Of a DNA stretch of 64,000 nt, positions 1 to 7,507 are shown piece after piece. A program made the position numbers and the translations under genes. The stretch's first letter is position 1. The number at the start of each line of letters is the position of its first letter. The notes under the pieces are model-generated. The model was given only the letters and a program-made list of their open reading frames with translations, was not told the DNA's origin and did no database searches. Origin of the DNA: an uncultured Sterolibacterium sp. (GTDB lineage Bacteria; Pseudomonadota; Gammaproteobacteria; Burkholderiales; Rhodocyclaceae); the NCBI GenBank assembly GCA_903904605.1, contig CAIVDC010000076.1, forward strand, positions 26,472-90,471, read 5' to 3'.

Positions 1-447
1 GGCCGGGCCGGGATCGCCAAGGTCGAGCGCCATGCTGCGCGCCTTCTCCGCGAGATCGGCAAGCTGGCTGTCCAGCACGCCGCGGCCAAGCTCCAGGCCG
101 CCTTCGAGCGCGGATTCGACGCGCACGTCAAACCATGACTCGATGCTGTTCATGGCGAACTGCAGCGAAACGCCGTAGACCAGAGCACCGGGCAACACCG
201 CCATCAGCGCCAGCATCAGGAGCAGACGCGACTTCAAGCGCGAGCCGAAAACGCCCTGCCGGTATTCGCGCCATAGCGTGGTCAACTGCACCATCACCAG
301 CGCCAGCAGGGCGAGCGCGACCACGGCATTAAGGCCGAGGAGCAGTGGATAGTGGCGCGCGAACAGCGCGGTATTGGCGCTGGCCGACGCCAGCAGGAAG
401 AGCAGGATCGCAGCGACCGCTGCGGCGATGATGGCCAAGACTCTCAT
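1..447 (-). CDS. ntrY: NtrY-like sensor histidine kinase, N-terminal part (cut by window edge)
   Basis: Only the first 149 codons are inside the window. The translation begins MRVLAIIAAAVAAILLFLLA, then shows a second hydrophobic stretch (LLLGLNAVVALALLALV) and a third (LLLMLALMAVLPGALVYGV), followed by the start of a periplasmic region. This three-segment N-terminus before a periplasmic sensor domain fits NtrY, the membrane kinase of the NtrY/NtrX nitrogen and redox two-component pair. The ATG overlaps the stop of the upstream DUF4390 gene by four bases (ATGA), so the two are translationally coupled. The order rsmB-DUF4390-ntrY is common in betaproteobacteria and is the main support for the name; the kinase domains themselves are outside the window. 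Confidence 0.72.
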   Translation of the reverse strand, partial: MRVLAIIAAAVAAILLFLLASASANTALFARHYPLLLGLNAVVALALLALVMVQLTTLWREYRQGVFGSRLKSRLLLMLALMAVLPGALVYGVSLQFAMNSIESWFDVRVESALEGGLELGRGVLDSQLADLAEKARSMALDLGDPGPA

Positions 448-1022
448 TTCGCCGTGTGCTCAGCCGCCGGCGTGCGCGGCATGAATTGCCAGCGCAGTGT
501 TATTGCTTCGACTTGCCAGTCCCGGTTGGCGATCGCGTCGACCTGGAACGGCTTGGGCAACTGCTGCCGGTCGAGCGCCAGACGAAGCGCCGCCTGATAG
601 ACTTCGCCGGCCTTGACCGAGCTCTTGTCGACGACCGGCAGGGCGGCAACCCGCGACATCATGCGCAACGCTTCTTCCAGCGTGGAAAAGCTCTGATACA
701 GCCCGCCTCTGGAAAGCCGGTACTGGCGCGTCAGGGCGGCGTAGGAAAGGCGATAGTTGATCGTAGTCCCGGCGATATGCTCATTGGCCCAATACCAGCG
801 ATTTCGCGTCAGGTCGAACTCCAGAATGAAATAAAGCGGCACGCCGCGCGAGACCGCCTCCTCAAGATGGGCGCCGAGGTCGATCCGGAATTCGGCGGAA
901 AGCAGATAGCTCTCGTCGCCGGCCGTCAGTTCGGCGCTGACCGGCTCGATCATGCCGGCCCTAGCCAGACCGGAACAGCCGAGCACGAGCAGCAGCAGCC
1001 AGCGCATCAGGCGGGCTTGCAT
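444..1022 (-). CDS. DUF4390 secreted protein
   Basis: A protein of 192 residues starting MQARLMRWLLLLVLGCSGLA, a Sec signal peptide ending near residue 22. The mature part (EPVSAELTAGDESYLLSAEF, then a long all-beta-looking region with RNRWYWANEHIAG) fits the DUF4390 family, small periplasmic or membrane-attached proteins encoded between rsmB and ntrY in betaproteobacteria. The frame stays open far upstream inside rsmB, but the start at 1022 is chosen because it gives the signal peptide and lies 5 bases after the rsmB stop. It overlaps ntrY by four bases. Function is unknown; a role linked to the NtrY sensor is inferred from position only. Confidence 0.82.
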   Translation of the reverse strand: MQARLMRWLLLLVLGCSGLARAGMIEPVSAELTAGDESYLLSAEFRIDLGAHLEEAVSRGVPLYFILEFDLTRNRWYWANEHIAGTTINYRLSYAALTRQYRLSRGGLYQSFSTLEEALRMMSRVAALPVVDKSSVKAGEVYQAALRLALDRQQLPKPFQVDAIANRDWQVEAITLRWQFMPRTPAAEHTAK

Positions 1023-1026
1023 GGCC

Positions 1027-2358
1027 TTACCCGAGCTTTTGCAATAAGGCATAGTAGAAGCCGTCATGTTCCGCCTGCGGCGTGAGTTGCCAGCCGGGTT
1101 GCCGAGTTGCCGCCCCCCCGGCGCCGGTCGGCGCGAGCCGCGCATCGGCATGCCGCGCCGCGAAGGCGGCGACCTGCAAGGCATTTTCCTGCGGAAACAG
1201 CGAACAGGTGCAATAAAGCATTCTGCCACCGGGCGCGAGGACGCGCCACAGCGCATCGAGGATCTGCGCCTGGCTGCGAGCGAAGCCGGCGAGGTCGGTT
1301 TCGCGCCGCAGCCACTTGATGTCGGGATGCCGACGGACCACTCCGGAGGCCGAACAGGGAACATCGGCAAGAATGCGCTCGAACGGCCGGCCGTCCCACC
1401 ACGCTTCGAGCTTGCGGCAATCTGCCGCCCGCACCTCGGCGCGCAGGCCGAGGCGCCGGAGATTTTCGGGGATTCGCGCCGCGCGGACGGCATCGGCATC
1501 CAGTGCCAGCAAGTCGACATCGGCCAACTCGAGAAGATGGGCGCTCTTGCCGCCGGGCGCGGCGCAGGCATCGAGCACGCGCATGCCGTCCCGAACTTCG
1601 AGCAGGGGCGCCGCCCGCTGGGCCCCCCAGTCCTGAACCGAAAGCAGCCCTTCGACGAACCCGGGAAGCCGCTCCACCGGCAGCGGCCGCTCGACCAGGA
1701 TCGCCGTCTCGTCGAGCGCGCGCGCAGCGATGCCCAGATCGCGAAAGCCGGCGAGGCAGGCGGCTGCGTCGCTGCGCCGTCGATTGACGCGCAGCGTCAA
1801 GGGAGGCCGGGCGTTGCCGGCGGCGAGGATTTCTTCCCAGTCGGACGGGTAGTTTTCGCGCAGAGTCCCGATCCACCAGGCCGGATGCTGATAGCGGGCG
1901 GTCGGGTCGGAATCGGCCGCAGCCTCCAGCACCGCGCGCTGGCGCAGGTAATTGCGCAGCAGGGCATTGCTCAACGCCTTGAAATTGCCGCGCCCGATGG
2001 TGGCGGCGGCAGCGACCGCCTGATCGACGGTGGTGTGGGCGTCCTCGGGCCGGACGGCGAGCCGGTACAGTGCCGCCAGCAGCAAGGCGCGCAGGCGCGG
2101 ATCCTTGAGCGGCTCACGCAGCAGCCGGTTGAGCAGAAAGTCTCCCCGTCCGTAACGGCGCAGCGCGCCGTAGGCGAGGTCCTGCACCGCGCCACGGCTC
2201 GCCGCGGCCAGCCCGGGATGGGTGCGCCAACAGGCCGCCAGCGTTGCATCCAGATTGCGGCCGGCAAATACGGCGGCGACCGCCGTGGCGGCAAGGTCGA
2301 GCGCGTAGGCGAGGGATTCGGGAGAAATGGGTTCGGCTGGCATCGGGTTCGGCGCCAT
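1027..2358 (-). CDS. rsmB: 16S rRNA (cytosine(967)-C(5))-methyltransferase RsmB
   Basis: 443 residues. The N-terminal NusB-like RNA-binding domain covers about residues 15-150 (RYGRGDFLLNRLLREPLKD, DQAVAAAATIGRGNFKALSN). The Rossmann methyltransferase domain has the SAM motif DACAAPGGKSAHLLEL, motif IV PCSASGVVRRHPDIKW, and YCTCSLFPQEN carrying the catalytic Cys of the Nol1/Nop2/Sun family. The enzyme makes m5C967 in 16S rRNA using SAM in the cytosol. Length is normal. It follows htpX on the same strand and is followed at 5 bases by the DUF4390 gene, so a def-fmt-htpX-rsmB-ntrY run is likely. No clear Shine-Dalgarno precedes 2358; a second Met at 2343 is an alternative start. Confidence 0.95.
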   Translation of the reverse strand: MAPNPMPAEPISPESLAYALDLAATAVAAVFAGRNLDATLAACWRTHPGLAAASRGAVQDLAYGALRRYGRGDFLLNRLLREPLKDPRLRALLLAALYRLAVRPEDAHTTVDQAVAAAATIGRGNFKALSNALLRNYLRQRAVLEAAADSDPTARYQHPAWWIGTLRENYPSDWEEILAAGNARPPLTLRVNRRRSDAAACLAGFRDLGIAARALDETAILVERPLPVERLPGFVEGLLSVQDWGAQRAAPLLEVRDGMRVLDACAAPGGKSAHLLELADVDLLALDADAVRAARIPENLRRLGLRAEVRAADCRKLEAWWDGRPFERILADVPCSASGVVRRHPDIKWLRRETDLAGFARSQAQILDALWRVLAPGGRMLYCTCSLFPQENALQVAAFAARHADARLAPTGAGGAATRQPGWQLTPQAEHDGFYYALLQKLG

Positions 2359-2400
2359 CGTAGCAGACAGCGCCGGACCGGGGGCGGAAGCCTGCGCGCC

Positions 2401-3240
2401 CTAGCGCATTGCGCGCAGGCGGGCGATGCGTTCCTCGATCGCCGGGTGGGTGGAAAACAGTCCGGCGATGCCTCCGCCCGAAAGCGGATTGACGATCATC
2501 ATCTGCGCCGTCTCCGGATGCGCCTCGGCTGCGGCCATGGGCGTGCCGCGAGCATAGGCGTCCATCCTCGCCAGGGCATCGGCAAGCGCTCCCGGGTCGC
2601 CTGAAATCGCCGCGCCGCCCCGGTCCGCTTCGAACTCGCGCGCGCGCGAGATGGCCATCTGGATCAGGCCGGCGGCCAGCGGCGCGAGAACGGCGACGAG
2701 TATCGCTGCGACGGGATTGTGCCGGCCTTCGGAATCTCGACCGCCGAAAAACACGGCAAAGTTGGCCAGGGCGGCGATGGCGCCGGCCATGGTGGCGGAA
2801 ATCGTCGAGATCAGAATATCGCGATGTTGGACGTGGGCGAGTTCGTGCGCCATCACGCCGGAGAGTTCGCGCGCCGACAGGAGTCGAAGGATGCCGGTCG
2901 TCGCCGCGACCGCCGCATGTTCGGGGTTCCGTCCGGTCGCAAAGGCGTTCGGTTGAGCCTCGTCGATGATATAGACGCGCGGCATCGGCAGGCCGGCACG
3001 GCCGGCCAGGTCGGCAACAATCCGGTAGAGGTAGGGGGAGGACGCCTCGTCCACTTCCTGCGCGTCGTACATCTTCAGCACCATCCGGTCCGAAAACCAG
3101 TAGGAGAAAATGTTCATCGCGCCGCCCAGGACGAGCGCCAGCAACATGCCCTGGCTACCGCCGAGCATGCCGCCGAGGGCGCCGAACAGCGCCATGATCG
3201 CGGCCATCAGGATGCCTGTCTTGAGCCAGTTGCCGAGCAT
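2401..3240 (-). CDS. htpX: Zinc metalloprotease HtpX
   Basis: 279 residues of an M48 membrane protease. Two N-terminal transmembrane segments ([20 protein letters not shown] and [20 protein letters not shown]) are followed by the zinc motif HELAH in [14 protein letters not shown], two more hydrophobic segments, and the third zinc ligand in the [16 protein letters not shown] region. HtpX degrades misfolded inner-membrane proteins, acting beside FtsH. The start at 3240 is preceded by GGAGAATCCGAG, a good Shine-Dalgarno at proper distance; the longer open frame upstream lacks one. It lies 57 bases after fmt. Heat or envelope-stress control is usual for the family, but no heat-shock promoter is evident. 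Confidence 0.95.
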   Translation of the reverse strand: MLGNWLKTGILMAAIMALFGALGGMLGGSQGMLLALVLGGAMNIFSYWFSDRMVLKMYDAQEVDEASSPYLYRIVADLAGRAGLPMPRVYIIDEAQPNAFATGRNPEHAAVAATTGILRLLSARELSGVMAHELAHVQHRDILISTISATMAGAIAALANFAVFFGGRDSEGRHNPVAAILVAVLAPLAAGLIQMAISRAREFEADRGGAAISGDPGALADALARMDAYARGTPMAAAEAHPETAQMMIVNPLSGGGIAGLFSTHPAIEERIARLRAMR

Positions 3241-3296
3241 CTCGGATTCTCCTCGAAAGCGTATTCCGCTAGGAGATTGCGCCGGAGGGGAGAAAT

Positions 3297-4223
3297 TCAA
3301 TCCCGAAGAGAAAATTCGTCGCCGGGCCCAAGGCTGAAGCCGCGCAGGAACTCGTCGGCGCTCAAGCGCCTGCTTCCGGGCTTCTGCAATTCGACGAGGC
3401 GGAGAGCCCCTTCGCCGCAGGCAACGACGATGCCGCTCGGGTCAGCCGAGAGCACCTTGCCCGGCCTGCCGCAGCCCGCAGTCGCTTCTGCCCGCCAGAT
3501 CTTGAGAAGTGCGGCACGGATCGCCGCCGTCGCCACCGGAAACGGATTGAAGGCGCGCACCTGGCGCTCCAGTTCCGGCGCCGGCCTCTTCCAGTCGAGC
3601 ATCGCCTCGGCCCGGTCGATCTTGGCGGCGTAGGTCGCGCCCTCGTCCGGCTGGGCGACCGGCGGCAAGTCGTCCAGCCGCCCCAGCGCCTCGACGATCA
3701 GCTCGGCGCCGAGTCCGGCGAGCTTGTCATGAAGCGTGGCGGCAGTATCGGCCGGGGCGATTGCGATCGCCCGCTGCAACAGCATCGCTCCGGTGTCGAG
3801 TCCCGCCTCCATCTTCATGATGGTGACTCCCGTCTGCCGGTCGCCGGCCAATATCGCCCGCTGAATCGGGGCGGCACCGCGCCAGCGTGGCAGCAGCGAG
3901 GCGTGGATATTGATGCAGCCCAAGCGCGGCAGGTCGAGGACCGCCTGGGGCAGAATCAGGCCATAGGCCGCCACCACCATGACCTCGGCCGCCGCCGCGC
4001 GTATCGCTTCATGGCTGGCGGCTTCCTTCAGTCCCGCCGGTTGATAGAGCGGCAGGCCGTGGCTTTCGGCGAGTTGCTTCACGGCGCTGGCGTGGAGCTT
4101 CATGCCGCGGCCGGACGGCCGGTCGGGCTGGGTGAGGACAAAGGCTACGTGGTGCCCGGCGGCAAGAATGGCAGCGAGCGCTGTTGCGGCAAACGCCGGC
4201 GTGCCGGCGAAGATGATTTTCAA
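3297..4223 (-). CDS. fmt: Methionyl-tRNA formyltransferase
   Basis: 308 residues, starting at TTG in [20 protein letters not shown]. This enzyme formylates initiator Met-tRNA using 10-formyl-THF. The formyltransferase domain has the catalytic set: Asn and His in [19 protein letters not shown] and Asp in [13 protein letters not shown]. The C-terminal tRNA-binding domain contains [12 protein letters not shown]. The TTG start overlaps the def stop codon (TTGA), the usual def-fmt coupling; a longer frame to 4340 would run inside def and is rejected. It is useful for comparison with the fused formyltransferase at 16131, which lacks the Asn. Confidence 0.96.
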   Translation of the reverse strand: MKIIFAGTPAFAATALAAILAAGHHVAFVLTQPDRPSGRGMKLHASAVKQLAESHGLPLYQPAGLKEAASHEAIRAAAAEVMVVAAYGLILPQAVLDLPRLGCINIHASLLPRWRGAAPIQRAILAGDRQTGVTIMKMEAGLDTGAMLLQRAIAIAPADTAATLHDKLAGLGAELIVEALGRLDDLPPVAQPDEGATYAAKIDRAEAMLDWKRPAPELERQVRAFNPFPVATAAIRAALLKIWRAEATAGCGRPGKVLSADPSGIVVACGEGALRLVELQKPGSRRLSADEFLRGFSLGPGDEFSLRD

Positions 4224-4726
4224 GCGGTGACCCGGGCGTGGTGCTTGATAAACTTGCTTTTGATCCGCGTCTGCTTCAGGCGGGAAAGGTATTCGACGAA
4301 TACCTTTCCCTGGAGGTGGTCCATCTCGTGCTGGATGCACACCGCCAACATGCCGTCGGCCTCCAGTTCGAAAGGCTGGCCATCGAGGCCTAGGGCGCGC
4401 ACTCTGATCGAAGCGCTCCGCGTCACATAATCATAAACTCCCGGCACGGACAGGCAACCTTCCTCGCCCTCGCATTCACCATCGCGTGCCAGGATCTCGG
4501 GGTTGATGAAGACCTGGAGCCGGCTCTTGTCCTCGGAGACATCGATGACGATCAACTGGCGATGCACGTCGACCTGCGTTGCGGCCAGTCCCACGCCGGG
4601 CGCGGCATACATCGTTTCGGCCATGTCGGCGGCAAGTTGCCGGATCGAGGCATCAACGCGTTCCACCGGGGCCGCCTTCTTGTGCAGGCGTTGATCGGGG
4701 TAGATCAGGATCGGCAATAGGGCCAT
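4220..4726 (-). CDS. def: Peptide deformylase
   Basis: 168 residues beginning [20 protein letters not shown]. All three deformylase motifs are present: GVGLAATQ (GxGLAAxQ), EGCLSVPG (EGCLS) and QHEMDHLQG (HEMDH). Cys and the two His bind the metal, and Glu is catalytic. It removes the formyl group from nascent chains. The gene heads the def-fmt pair and is divergent from the LysM gene, with about 80 bases between the starts. The frame is open further upstream to 4975, but that would overlap the divergent gene and its sequence does not look coding. Confidence 0.97.
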   Translation of the reverse strand: MALLPILIYPDQRLHKKAAPVERVDASIRQLAADMAETMYAAPGVGLAATQVDVHRQLIVIDVSEDKSRLQVFINPEILARDGECEGEEGCLSVPGVYDYVTRSASIRVRALGLDGQPFELEADGMLAVCIQHEMDHLQGKVFVEYLSRLKQTRIKSKFIKHHARVTA

Positions 4727-4805
4727 AGGCTGGGAGTTGCTGGATTGGGTAATTACATGCAGAATCGGACGCCATCGGAATGCGCATGAACGGCGAGGTG
4801 CCACA

Positions 4806-5846
4806 ATGATTCGTATTATATCCGCGCTGCTCCTGATTTTTTCAAGCCTGATGATGTCGAGCCGGCCGTCATGGGCCGAGCAGGCACAAGCTCTGGAACT
4901 GGCCGACGGCGCGCCGGCGCGCCATGTCGTCGTGCCCGGCGACACGCTGTGGGGCATCGCCGCGACCTTCCTCAAGGAACCTTATCGGTGGCCGGAGATC
5001 TGGCGCCTCAATCAGGAAGACATCAAGAACCCCCACCTCATCTATCCCGGCCAGGTGGTCATTCTCGATACCAGCGGCGACCGGCCGCAACTGAGGATCG
5101 CCGAATCCGAGGCGTTCAAGCTGGAACCCCGCGCCTACGCCACGGAAAACAGGGTGGCCATCCCCAGCATCCCGCAGCAGGTGATCGAACCGTTCCTTAC
5201 GCAGTCGCTGGTCGTGGACGCCCATGCGCTGGAACATGCTCCGCGCATCGTCGCTACCCAGGAAGACCGCGTCTATCTGAGCGCCGGCGATCAGGCCTAC
5301 GTCACCGGGGTAAAGGAAAAGACCAAGCTCTGGCAGATCTATCGGCCCGGCAAGGCGCTGATCGATCCCGAGAGCCGTGAGACGCTCGGTTTCGAAGCCA
5401 AGTCGCTGGGCAGCGCGCGACTGGTGGGCGAGGGTGAACCGGCCAGTTTCCAGATCGTCACTGCGAGCGAGGAGATAGGCCGTGGCGACCGCCTGTTGCC
5501 GGCAACGCCGCCCGGTCTCATCGACTATGCGCCCCATGCGCCGGCGCGGGAAGTGTCGGGCCGCATCATCTCGGTCTTCGGCGGCATCGGCGAAGGCGGC
5601 CGGAATTCGATCGTCACCCTGTCGCGCGGGCAAAGGGACGGGCTGGAGCTCGGCCACGTCCTGGCGATCTACCGCAAAGGCCGGGTGGTCGTCGATCGCT
5701 TCGAAGGCAAGGAGTCCACCTACATACTGCCCGACGAGCGTTCCGGCCTGCTCTTCGTGTTCCGAGTCTTCGACCGCGTCTCCTATGCGCTGGTCATGAA
5801 CGTCACGCGCCCGGTGGTGACCGGCGACCTGGTTCGGACTCCTTGA
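4806..5846 (+). CDS. LysM-domain exported protein
   Basis: 346 residues. A signal peptide ([20 protein letters not shown], ending near PSWAEQ at residue 24) is followed by a LysM domain at about residues 37-85 ([20 protein letters not shown] and [13 protein letters not shown]), which binds peptidoglycan. The remaining 250 residues form a beta-rich region of unknown role, containing [20 protein letters not shown]. LysM proteins of this architecture sit directly before dprA in many betaproteobacteria, divergent from def. The link to DprA is positional only; a cell-wall role is inferred from LysM. The ATG at 4806 is chosen because it starts the signal peptide. Confidence 0.86.
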   Translation: MIRIISALLLIFSSLMMSSRPSWAEQAQALELADGAPARHVVVPGDTLWGIAATFLKEPYRWPEIWRLNQEDIKNPHLIYPGQVVILDTSGDRPQLRIAESEAFKLEPRAYATENRVAIPSIPQQVIEPFLTQSLVVDAHALEHAPRIVATQEDRVYLSAGDQAYVTGVKEKTKLWQIYRPGKALIDPESRETLGFEAKSLGSARLVGEGEPASFQIVTASEEIGRGDRLLPATPPGLIDYAPHAPAREVSGRIISVFGGIGEGGRNSIVTLSRGQRDGLELGHVLAIYRKGRVVVDRFEGKESTYILPDERSGLLFVFRVFDRVSYALVMNVTRPVVTGDLVRTP

Positions 5847-5859
5847 GGGCGCCGGCGCC

Positions 5860-6945
5860 GTGTCTGCCGACGCCAGCCTCGCCGCCTGGCTCCGCCTGAC
5901 GCTGATCCCCGGTGTCGGGGGCGAAGCGCAGCGCGGCCTGCTCAAGGCTTTCGGCGAGCCGGAGGCGATCTTCAAGGCAGGTCTGAACGCCCTGTGCGGG
6001 GTCATCAAGCCGGTGCTGGCGGAGCGTCTGCTGACGCTCGACGTCGCCGCCGAAATTGCGGCGGCGCTGGAGTGGGCAGAGGCCGCCGGCAACAGCATCC
6101 TCACCCTCGGCGACGACGGCTACCCGACAGCACTCCTGGATTGCGCCGATCCGCCGTCGCTCATCTATCTCAAGGGCCGCGCCGAACTCCTCAACCGGCA
6201 GGGCCTCGCCATCGTCGGCAGCCGCAACCCCACCCCGCAAGGGGAGGCCGACGCATTCGCCTTCGCCCAGACGCTGGCGGCGGCGGGCCTGTCGATCGTC
6301 AGCGGCCTGGCCCTGGGCATCGATGCCGCCGCGCATCGCGGCGCGCTGTCGGGCCAGGGCGTTACCGTCGCGGTGATCGGGACCGGCGCCGACCGGGTCT
6401 ACCCTGCCGGGAACCGGGAACTCGCCCGCGCCATCTGCAACCGAGGCGCAATCGTGAGCGAGTTTCCGCTGGGCACGCCGCCCCTGCCGGCCAATTTTCC
6501 GCGCCGCAACCGCCTCATCGCCGGTTTGAGCCAGGGCTGCCTGGTGGTCGAAGCGGCGGCGCGCAGCGGTTCCCTAATTACCGCGCGCCTGGCTGCGGAC
6601 GCCGGGCGGGAGGTGTTCGCCGTCCCCGGCTCGATCCACTCGCCGCTGTCCAAGGGTTGTCACCAACTCATCCGGCAGGGTGCCAAACTCGTCGAATCGG
6701 CCCGTGACGTCCTTGAAGAGCTGCGCTTGCCGGCACCCTCCGCCACGCCCTGCCAGGCGACCAGCTTGGTCTCGGAGAGCGAAGCGCTGCTCATGGCGTT
6801 GGGCTACGATCCCTGCGATATCGACACGCTCGCGGCGCGGTCCCGCTTGACGCCAGATGCGCTTCTTGCCATGCTGTTGCAACTGGAGCTCGAAGGCCAC
6901 GTCGCCAGTTTGCCCGGCGGCCGATATCAACGTCTCACTACATAA
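5860..6945 (+). CDS. dprA: DNA-processing protein DprA
   Basis: 361 residues with a GTG start 13 bases after the LysM gene. An N-terminal helical domain (about 1-75) precedes the Rossmann-like DprA core: IVGSRNPTPQGEADAFAFAQ, SGLALGIDAAAHRGAL, IGTGADRVYPAGNREL, SEFPLGTPP, FPRRNRLIAGLSQG, EAAARSGSLITARLAADAGR and VFAVPGSI. A C-terminal winged-helix-like domain covers about 305-361. DprA binds incoming single-stranded DNA and loads RecA during natural transformation. The gene is intact, but DprA is also widespread in non-transformable bacteria, so it does not by itself prove competence. Confidence 0.96.
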   Translation: MSADASLAAWLRLTLIPGVGGEAQRGLLKAFGEPEAIFKAGLNALCGVIKPVLAERLLTLDVAAEIAAALEWAEAAGNSILTLGDDGYPTALLDCADPPSLIYLKGRAELLNRQGLAIVGSRNPTPQGEADAFAFAQTLAAAGLSIVSGLALGIDAAAHRGALSGQGVTVAVIGTGADRVYPAGNRELARAICNRGAIVSEFPLGTPPLPANFPRRNRLIAGLSQGCLVVEAAARSGSLITARLAADAGREVFAVPGSIHSPLSKGCHQLIRQGAKLVESARDVLEELRLPAPSATPCQATSLVSESEALLMALGYDPCDIDTLAARSRLTPDALLAMLLQLELEGHVASLPGGRYQRLTT

Positions 6946-6963
6946 GCCTCTGACGCCAGAACC

Positions 6964-7419
6964 ATGTTCGACATTCTCGTCTATCTGTTTGAAACCTATT
7001 ATCAGCCCGGGGCCTGCCCAAGGCCTTCCGTACTCGCGCGCAAGTTGTCCGCAGCGGGCTTCGAACAGGAGGACATCTCGGCAGCGCTGGAGTGGCTGTC
7101 CGGCCTGGAGCGGCTCGCCGAAGACGAGGGGCGCTCCGCCGGCCCCCGCTCCCTGAGGCTGTACTGCGACACGGAACTGGCGAAGCTGCCGCCGCAATGC
7201 CGCGGCTTCCTGAGTTTTCTCGAGAACGCCGGCGCCATCGACGCGATACTGAGGGAAATGATCATCGAGCGTGCCATGGTGTTGCGGGAACAGACGGTGT
7301 CCCTCGGCAAGCTGAAGATCATCGTGCTGATGGTGATGTGGCGACGGCACCAAGCGGTGGACACCCTGCTGCTCGAGGAACTGCTTTCCGAAGAAGACGA
7401 CCCACCCTACATGCACTGA
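6964..7419 (+). CDS. smg: Smg family protein (DUF494)
   Basis: 151 residues beginning MFDILVYLFETYYQPGACPR, the conserved opening of the Smg/DUF494 family. An acidic, largely helical protein with no transmembrane segment. It lies 18 bases after dprA and before topB, the standard order in betaproteobacteria (dprA-smg-topB). In Escherichia coli smg lies next to dprA as well. No biochemical role is established, so only the family is called. Confidence 0.93.
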   Translation: MFDILVYLFETYYQPGACPRPSVLARKLSAAGFEQEDISAALEWLSGLERLAEDEGRSAGPRSLRLYCDTELAKLPPQCRGFLSFLENAGAIDAILREMIIERAMVLREQTVSLGKLKIIVLMVMWRRHQAVDTLLLEELLSEEDDPPYMH

Positions 7420-7507
7420 GCCGTGTGCCGCGCGCCGACCTCGCCTTGCCTGTTTCCCCGCCGCGCGCTTATCATGCGGCGCTTCCCGCGCTCTCCGGCA
7501 TCTTGAA